A stretch of DNA of 64,000 nucleotides. Origin: Acidimicrobiaceae bacterium (GTDB taxonomy: Bacteria > Actinomycetota > Acidimicrobiia > Acidimicrobiales > RAAP-2). The notes beneath the pieces were generated by a model. The model worked only from the letters and a program-made list of their open reading frames with translations. It made no database searches and had not been told where the DNA came from. The stretch lies in the NCBI GenBank assembly GCA_027449885.1, contig DAIDKS010000024.1, positions 1 to 64,000 on the forward strand, in the 5' to 3' direction. A program made the translations under genes and the position numbers. Positions 59,276-64,000 of the stretch are shown here, piece after piece (the first letter of the stretch is position 1; each line of letters opens with the position of its first letter).

Positions 59276-60445
59276 ATGCTCGCGCGCGACCGCAGCCTCA
59301 ACCTCACCCCCGCCTCGGTCAGTGACTACCGGGAGCGAGCTCGGCGGCGTCTGCCGCGACAGCTCTTCGACTACCTCGACGGTGGAGCCTTCGCCGAAGT
59401 GACCCTCGAGCGCAACCGGGCCGACCTCGAGGCCATCGCGTTTCGCCAGCGAGTGCTGCGCGACGTCGCCGAGCGGCGACTCGCCACCCGAGTCCTCGGC
59501 CAGGACCTCGCCATGCCGGTCATCCTCGCCCCCGTCGGGTTCGGCGGCATGTTCGCGCCGAGAGCCGAGGTGCTCGCGGCACGAGCCGCGGCGGCGGCCG
59601 GGGTCCCCTTCGTCGAGTCGACGCTCTCGGTGTGCAGCCTCGAGGAGGTGTCGCGCGAGGTCGCTCCGCCCTGGTTCCAGCTCTACGTGATGAAGGACCG
59701 GCGCTACGCCGAGGACCTGATGGCGCGGGCCGAGGCGGTCCAGTGCCCGACCCTCGTCCTCACGGTGGATTTGCCCGTCGTGGGACAGCGCTACCGCGAC
59801 GCTCGCAACGGCATCGGCGCTCCCATCAGTCGGACCGCCCAGCTGCGTCGCGGCCTCGACGTGGCCCGCCACCTCCGATGGGTACGAGAGGTCGCACGCG
59901 GCGGGCGCCCCTTGACGTTCGGCAACCTCACCGCGGCCCTACCCGATGCGCGCGTCCCGAACGACTTCCAGCGCTGGGTCGCGGGCCAGTTCGATCCGAC
60001 GGTCACCTGGGACGATCTGGCGTGGGTTCGGCGTCACTGGAGGGGCCGGGTCGTCCTCAAGGGGATCCTCGACCCCGACGACGCGCGACGGGCCCGCGAC
60101 GCCGGCGTGGACGGCGTCATCGTCTCCAATCATGGCGGCCGGCAGCTCGACGGTGTCCCGTCGACGATTCGGGCCCTCCCCGCCGTCGCGGCGGCCGTGG
60201 GGTCCGACGTCGAGGTGCTGATGGATGGCGGCGTACGCAGCGGACTCGACGTGGCGAAGGCCGTGGCCCTCGGTGCCCGGGCCTGCCTCGTCGGCCGGGC
60301 CTGGGTCTACGCGGTGGCGGCGGACGGTGAGCGCGGCGTGCGTCGAGTGCTCGAGATCATGCGTGAAGAGATGCGAGTGACCTTGGGGCTCACGGGCGTC
60401 AACGACGTCGCGGACCTGACCCCCGACGCCCTGATCTCCTCCTAG
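59276..60445 (+). CDS. FMN-dependent alpha-hydroxy-acid dehydrogenase (LldD / glycolate oxidase family)
   Basis: A 389-residue flavoprotein oxidising L-2-hydroxy acids. The active-site Tyr is in LFDYLDGGAFAE, followed by PVILAPVGFGGMF, WFQLYVMKDRRYAEDL, LTVDLPVVGQRYRDARNG, and VSNHGGRQLDGV with the base His and substrate Arg, then MDGGVRSGLDVAKAVALGA. The FQLYVMKDR and GQRYRD forms resemble L-lactate dehydrogenase LldD; neighbours in glycerate metabolism make glycolate a possible substrate. CATACT lies six bases before the ATG. Confidence 0.9.
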   Translation: MLARDRSLNLTPASVSDYRERARRRLPRQLFDYLDGGAFAEVTLERNRADLEAIAFRQRVLRDVAERRLATRVLGQDLAMPVILAPVGFGGMFAPRAEVLAARAAAAAGVPFVESTLSVCSLEEVSREVAPPWFQLYVMKDRRYAEDLMARAEAVQCPTLVLTVDLPVVGQRYRDARNGIGAPISRTAQLRRGLDVARHLRWVREVARGGRPLTFGNLTAALPDARVPNDFQRWVAGQFDPTVTWDDLAWVRRHWRGRVVLKGILDPDDARRARDAGVDGVIVSNHGGRQLDGVPSTIRALPAVAAAVGSDVEVLMDGGVRSGLDVAKAVALGARACLVGRAWVYAVAADGERGVRRVLEIMREEMRVTLGLTGVNDVADLTPDALISS

Positions 60446-61236
60446 GGCGCGACGCCCAGGCGCTCGCTCACGAAGGCGACGACGCGATCGAGGGCCATCC
60501 GGGTCGGCGAGCCCGCGTCGTCGCGATAGTCCTCGGTGAGCACCGAGTGAGCGTGGCGGCCGTACTGCCAGGGGTCGTCGTCACCACTCGGGATCTCGAC
60601 GCCGTCGAAGGCGGTGCCGAGGAGTTCGCGCAGCGCCGCGAAGCGCTCCGGCGGCGACTTCGCATCCTCGCTGAATCGCAGTCCGAGGGCGCAGAGCCCG
60701 TTCGCCGCCCGCTGCGCCAGGACGGCACGGTCGGCCGCATCAACCCCCAGGTCACGGCGCCGGCGAGCCGACGTGGGGAGAGGCAGGGCGGGCTGACTCA
60801 GGACCGGGGCCAGGACGACCGGATCGACCGCCATGGCGAGGGCGAACCCACCCGTCACGCACATGCCGACCACTCCGACCCCCGGCCCTCCGCACCGGTC
60901 GTGCGCCTGATGGGCCACCTCGCGCAAGGATCCGACCACGCGGCTCGTTCGACCGGTCGCCCAGACCGCGAACTCGCGACTGACGCACACCCTCGCGAGC
61001 TGGAGGGCGCCACCGAACAGCGTCGGCTCCCGACCGGGCTCTCCGAAGAGCGAGGGGAGGACGACGGTCAGTCCCCGCTCCACCAGTCGCTCCGCGAACC
61101 CGAGCACTGCGGGCGTGACGCCCGGGACCTCGTGGAGGACGAGCACCGCCGGTCCCGTCCCCCGCCAGAAGGTCACGACGCGTCCCGCCGAGGTCGCGAC
61201 GTCGTCGCGACGCCACCCCTCGAGACCGGTGGTCAC
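60442..61236 (-). CDS. Dienelactone-hydrolase-family protein
   Basis: A 264-residue alpha/beta hydrolase of the DLH family. The oxyanion-side motif is LVLHEVPGVTPAV with the conserved Glu. The nucleophile elbow is GMCVTGGFALA, where Cys replaces the usual Ser, as in true dienelactone hydrolases. The acid and histidine lie in the C-terminal part (GDDDPWQYGRHAHSVL). The natural substrate is unknown. The GTG at 61236 overlaps the yaaA stop (GTGA); the longer upstream frame is read-through. Its stop shares a CTAG with the dehydrogenase gene. Confidence 0.85.
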   Translation of the reverse strand: MTTGLEGWRRDDVATSAGRVVTFWRGTGPAVLVLHEVPGVTPAVLGFAERLVERGLTVVLPSLFGEPGREPTLFGGALQLARVCVSREFAVWATGRTSRVVGSLREVAHQAHDRCGGPGVGVVGMCVTGGFALAMAVDPVVLAPVLSQPALPLPTSARRRRDLGVDAADRAVLAQRAANGLCALGLRFSEDAKSPPERFAALRELLGTAFDGVEIPSGDDDPWQYGRHAHSVLTEDYRDDAGSPTRMALDRVVAFVSERLGVAP

Positions 61237-61970
61237 GACGACGCCCCCGCAGTCGCGCCGGGGGCTCGGACGAGCACTCCGGATTCGTGGGACGACGCCC
61301 GCCATCCCCGCCAGTGGAATCGGGGCAGCGCGTCGAGACCATGGAGCAGGACCGCCCGGGCCAGTGCCCCCTTCACGGCCTTCGCCGCGTGACCCGCGGC
61401 GCGACGGCCGTCCGCCGCCACGAAGTCGACGGGTATCCGTCCCGGCAGACCCTCGAGCGCCCCGAGGGCCCGTCGGTGCTCGCTCGGCAGGAGGTCGACG
61501 ATCGGGCGGCTTCCGCACCGCTCTCGGACCACGTCACCGAGGATCGGACGCCAGAAGGCGTCCAGCCGACCCGGCCCGACCAACGCGGCGTCGAAGGTGA
61601 GCCGATAGTCGACGAGCCCATCTCGCCCCGTCGTGATGCCGTAGAGCGCCGACGGAATGAGGATGCGACCCCGCTGTGCGTCACCGAGCGACTCGGGTTC
61701 GAGGTGCTGCCACACCACCCCGTCATAGCGCCACCACGCCGGGGCCGTCGGGCCGTCGAGGTCGCCGCGTCGATACCGCTCCCACGTCGGCCCGCGCGCT
61801 CCGACGATCCGAGCGAAGCCCTCCGCGTCGCCGGCGGCCGCCGCGACGGCCTCTCGCACCATGGCCCGAGCGGACCCGAGAGCGACCCCGAACTCGTCAC
61901 GCCCACCCCGCCGCCCCCCGGAACGCTTGCCCTGGGACGGCGGCAGCAGGATGACGGGGCCGCGGGACAC
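61233..61970 (-). CDS. YaaA-family peroxide stress / DNA-binding protein (DUF328)
   Basis: A 245-residue protein of the YaaA family, which in E. coli limits free iron during peroxide stress and binds DNA. The N-terminus VILLPPSQGKRSGG matches the family LPPSEGK, and ILIPSALYGITTGRDGLVDYRL and VDLLPSEHRRAL are typical. An HhH-like region lies in the middle. The GTG at 61970 follows TAGCCT (61979-61984) by eight bases. It is coupled to the dienelactone-hydrolase-like gene. Confidence 0.85.
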   Translation of the reverse strand: MSRGPVILLPPSQGKRSGGRRGGRDEFGVALGSARAMVREAVAAAAGDAEGFARIVGARGPTWERYRRGDLDGPTAPAWWRYDGVVWQHLEPESLGDAQRGRILIPSALYGITTGRDGLVDYRLTFDAALVGPGRLDAFWRPILGDVVRERCGSRPIVDLLPSEHRRALGALEGLPGRIPVDFVAADGRRAAGHAAKAVKGALARAVLLHGLDALPRFHWRGWRASSHESGVLVRAPGATAGASS

Positions 61971-61989
61971 GGCCCCTCAGGCTAGTGAC

Positions 61990-62268
61990 TCACGCCGCCG
62001 AGACCCTCGCTGGTCCGAATCCCAACGACCGCAAGAAGTTGCGCACCTTGATCACCTGCTCCTCGGTCAGGTCGCGCGTGCGCGTCGGCCCGAAGGAGAC
62101 GGTCTCCCCCCCTACCGTGACGGCCCAATTGCCTCGGTGCGTCTCGTGGACGTCGCCGATTCGCTCGAGCAGGGCGCAGACGTCTCGCCACTGGATGTTG
62201 TGGTTGAGCGGGTGGGTGAAGAGCTTCTCCAGCGTCACCCGGTGGTGGTGATCCAACTTGCTGAGCAT
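61990..62268 (-). CDS. Small conserved protein of unknown function (HicA-like fold?)
   Basis: A 92-residue protein starting MLSKLDHHHRVTLEKLFTHP. The pattern HPLNHNIQWRDVCALLERIG, then a beta hairpin NWAVTVGGETVSFG and DLTEEQVIKVRNFLRSLGF, recalls small actinobacterial proteins with a HicA/double-stranded-RNA-binding-like fold. I know no function for them. No HicB-like partner is adjacent, so a toxin role is not supported. GGGGG upstream of the ATG is a moderate ribosome binding site. Confidence 0.7.
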   Translation of the reverse strand: MLSKLDHHHRVTLEKLFTHPLNHNIQWRDVCALLERIGDVHETHRGNWAVTVGGETVSFGPTRTRDLTEEQVIKVRNFLRSLGFGPARVSAA

Positions 62269-62301
62269 GCGGTACCCCCTTCGGAGGACGCCCGAGCGCC
62301 C

Positions 62302-63513
62302 TCACTGCGAACTATCGCCCCGCGGTCGGTCCGTGTCAAGCAACGCCACCAGCTCGATGTGCTCGGTCATGGGGAAGAGGTCGTGAACCTCCAAGTCCCG
62401 CAAGGAGAATCCGGTGTCTAAGAATTCTCTCAAATCTCGAGCGAATGTCGCGGCGTCGCACGACACGTACACCACCCGCGATGGTCGAACGTCCGCGAGG
62501 GCGCTGACCACCCCGCGAGCGAGGCCCGCCCGTGGAGGATCGAGGATGACGACGTCGCCCCGCTCCGCGGCCCCGCGCACGGCGCGGGCCGAGACCGGGG
62601 CCGATCGCACGCTGGCCCGGGGCGAGCCGCTGAGGTTCGCCCGCGCGTCGCGCACCGCTCCGGGCGACGACTCGACGGCGATGACGCGGCCGCGGGATCC
62701 GACCACGCGGGCGGCGGCCACCGCGAAGAGCCCGACCCCGCTGTAGAGGTCGACCACGCGCTCGCCCGGCTCCAGGGCGGCCAGGTCGAGGACGCGCTCG
62801 GTGAGGAGTGCGGGCGCGTCCACGTGCGACTGCCAGAACGACGTCGGCCCGACCTCGTAGTGGAGGTCGCCGACGGCGACCCTCGCCGCCACCGGTCCCC
62901 GGTAGGGATGCCCGTCGATCGTGCGCACGGTCGTCGAGCCGTCGTGGCGACGAACAACCGCGAGGGGCGTGTCGCCGAGCGCTCGCAGCTCCACCTCGAC
63001 CGCCTCGGGCCAACGCTCGGCGAAGGCGGGCGACACCCGGGGGTCGGCGAGCCAGCACGTCGTGAGGGCCTCGACGTCGTGCGATCGGTAGCGGCGCATC
63101 CCGAGCCGACCCGCGTCGTCGACCGCGGCCCGCACGCGGGTACGCGACCCCCGCGCCGGTGAGGGGGCGCGACGGACGTCGACGGAACGCTCCACGTGCG
63201 CGATGCGACGCAGGTGATCACTGACGAGCGCCGCCTTCCACGCCAGTTGCTCGGCGTCGTCGGCGTGCTGCAGGTCGCACCCCCCGCAGGAGTCCACGCC
63301 CCCATGGGGGCACGGAGGCGCCACCCGGTGAGGGCTCGCGGTCTCGACCTCGACGACCTCGGCTCGCGCGAAGCTCGAACTACGCTCGCGCACCGCGACG
63401 CGAACGCGCTCTCCCACGAGAGCGCCCCGCACGAAGGCGACCCGACCGTCGCTCAACCGGGCCACCCCTCCCCCGGCCGCCGGCCGGAGGATCTCGACGA
63501 CCTCGTCGCTCAC
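62302..63513 (-). CDS. RNA (uracil-5-)-methyltransferase, TrmA/RlmD type
   Basis: A 403-residue SAM-dependent m5U methyltransferase. An N-terminal TRAM domain (EILRPAAGGGVARLSDGRVAF) precedes a probable iron-sulfur motif CPHGGVDSCGGCDLQH, then the Rossmann methyltransferase domain with DLYSGVGLFAVAAARVVG, ILDPPRAGL and the catalytic Cys in VVYVSCDAATFARDL. The 4Fe-4S cysteines favour the 23S rRNA enzymes RlmC/RlmD; whether 23S rRNA or tRNA U54 is the target cannot be settled. The GTG at 63513 overlaps the amidotransferase stop by GTGA. Confidence 0.9.
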   Translation of the reverse strand: MSDEVVEILRPAAGGGVARLSDGRVAFVRGALVGERVRVAVRERSSSFARAEVVEVETASPHRVAPPCPHGGVDSCGGCDLQHADDAEQLAWKAALVSDHLRRIAHVERSVDVRRAPSPARGSRTRVRAAVDDAGRLGMRRYRSHDVEALTTCWLADPRVSPAFAERWPEAVEVELRALGDTPLAVVRRHDGSTTVRTIDGHPYRGPVAARVAVGDLHYEVGPTSFWQSHVDAPALLTERVLDLAALEPGERVVDLYSGVGLFAVAAARVVGSRGRVIAVESSPGAVRDARANLSGSPRASVRSAPVSARAVRGAAERGDVVILDPPRAGLARGVVSALADVRPSRVVYVSCDAATFARDLREFLDTGFSLRDLEVHDLFPMTEHIELVALLDTDRPRGDSSQ

Positions 63514-64000
63514 GGGTTGGCGGCGCCGAGACCGGCGTGCTCCAGGACGACGTCCACCAGGTGCGCCGCACGCCGTCGGGCCTCGGTCTCGCGCTCCCTC
63601 GTCTCGGCGACCATCGCCGCCACGTCGACGGCGGGACGACGTCCGGCCGCGGCGTCGGCGGCGAACCAGTCGGCGAGCTGGGCCGCGTCGACCTCGGGAT
63701 GGAACTGCACCCCCACGTGGCGGCCGATCGCGAACGCCTGAATCGCCCGAGGGGTGCGGGCCCACACACGCGCCTCGGCCGGTGGATGGCAGACGTCGAC
63801 GTGGTACTCGAGCCACGGGCCCGAGCCGACGGGACTATCGGGCTCCGGCGTCACCTCGTACCACCCCACCTCCCCCTCAGCGGACCGAACCACGGAGCCC
63901 CCGCTCAGTCGACAGAGGGCCTGCGCCCCGAAGCAGATGCCGAAGATGGCGACGCCACGCCGGTCGGCGTCCCGCAGCAGGTCGAGCTCGCGCCCGAACC
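63510..64000 (-). CDS. Class I glutamine amidotransferase (GMP-synthase-like), 5' part missing
   Basis: The window ends inside this gene; 163 C-terminal residues are visible. The nucleophile elbow is IFGICFGAQAL with the catalytic Cys, and the His-Glu dyad is in GVQFHPEVDAAQLADWF. GGSVVRSAEGEVGWYEV between them is typical of stand-alone GuaA-like amidotransferases that act on amino acids, nucleotides or unknown acceptors. An in-frame GTG at 63893 would exclude the Cys and is rejected as a start. Confidence 0.88.
   Translation of the reverse strand, partial: FGRELDLLRDADRRGVAIFGICFGAQALCRLSGGSVVRSAEGEVGWYEVTPEPDSPVGSGPWLEYHVDVCHPPAEARVWARTPRAIQAFAIGRHVGVQFHPEVDAAQLADWFAADAAAGRRPAVDVAAMVAETRERETEARRRAAHLVDVVLEHAGLGAANP

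Noticed and set aside
61990-62268. HicA-type toxin call for the 92-residue protein
   Set aside because: The fold may be similar, but there is no HicB-like partner and the protein resembles widespread actinobacterial unknowns, so it is left unnamed.
1-64000. CRISPR arrays, insertion sequences, prophage genes
   Set aside because: No regularly spaced repeats, transposase or integrase motifs, terminal inverted repeats or phage structural proteins were seen on either strand.

Overview
This window is high-GC DNA, densely coding on both strands, with many GTG starts and tightly overlapping genes. The gene content points to an actinobacterium (Actinomycetota). It has a division/cell-wall (dcw) cluster running mraZ to ftsZ followed by yggS and sepF, MurE carries the DNPR motif of meso-diaminopimelate-adding enzymes, and there are a DUF3040 protein, oligoribonuclease, LacI-type sugar control and a CtpE-like P-type ATPase. 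Acidimicrobiia is a reasonable guess, but nothing in the sequence proves the class. No rRNA, CRISPR array, insertion sequence, integrase or phage gene was seen.

Layout. 1-13,671 (minus strand) is the dcw cluster: MraZ operator boxes, mraZ, rsmH, an ftsL-like gene, ftsI, murE, mraY, ftsW, murG, murC, murB, ftsQ, ftsZ, yggS and the start of sepF. Every junction from mraZ to ftsQ overlaps. murF and murD are absent from their usual places. 13,770-15,639 holds a lipoate-ligase-like protein, an HNH nuclease, a small unknown and a DUF3040 membrane protein. 15,741-24,666 is general metabolism and transport: a tyrosine phosphatase, an MFS exporter, NhaA, nitronate monooxygenase, MsrA, a Fur regulator, an ABC-2 exporter, a nitroreductase and a CoA-transferase. 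24,666-27,304 is a complete polar amino-acid ABC importer. 27,450-31,083 has a sulfatase/phosphonate monoester hydrolase, an esterase and an acyl-CoA hydrolase/transferase.

31,121-42,574 is mostly housekeeping: tRNA-Gly, dut, orn, an acyl-CoA synthetase, an aldo-keto reductase, a HAD phosphatase, a Wzm/Wzt-type glycan exporter, clpP, tRNA-Leu, an FKBP isomerase, a LON-domain protein, rdgB, rph, doxX, smpB and the tmRNA gene ssrA. 42,575-45,623 is the most accessory-looking stretch. It has a VapC toxin with a frameshifted VapB antitoxin, about 600 bp of apparently decayed DNA, a small hydrolase and a secreted HNH nuclease. 45,681-48,971 holds a TRIC-type channel and a CtpE-like P-type ATPase preceded by a coupled mini-ORF.

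49,094-54,095 looks like a sugar (perhaps fructose) uptake unit: a ROK sugar kinase, a LacI repressor, a promoter/operator, then binding protein, hairpin, permease and ATPase. 54,179-56,391 is a NatAB-type exporter. 56,396-60,445 groups tartronate-semialdehyde reductase, glycerate kinase, a phosphoglycolate-phosphatase-like HAD and an FMN alpha-hydroxy-acid dehydrogenase, which together could form most of a glycolate/glyoxylate-to-phosphoglycerate route. The window closes with a dienelactone-hydrolase-like protein, YaaA, a small conserved unknown, an RlmD/TrmA-type rRNA/tRNA methyltransferase and a truncated glutamine amidotransferase.

Two expression styles stand out. Operon-internal genes are coupled by 4-base ATGA/GTGA overlaps. 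Many first genes have a TAnnnT box exactly 6-7 bases before the start codon and no ribosome binding site, the signature of leaderless mRNAs.
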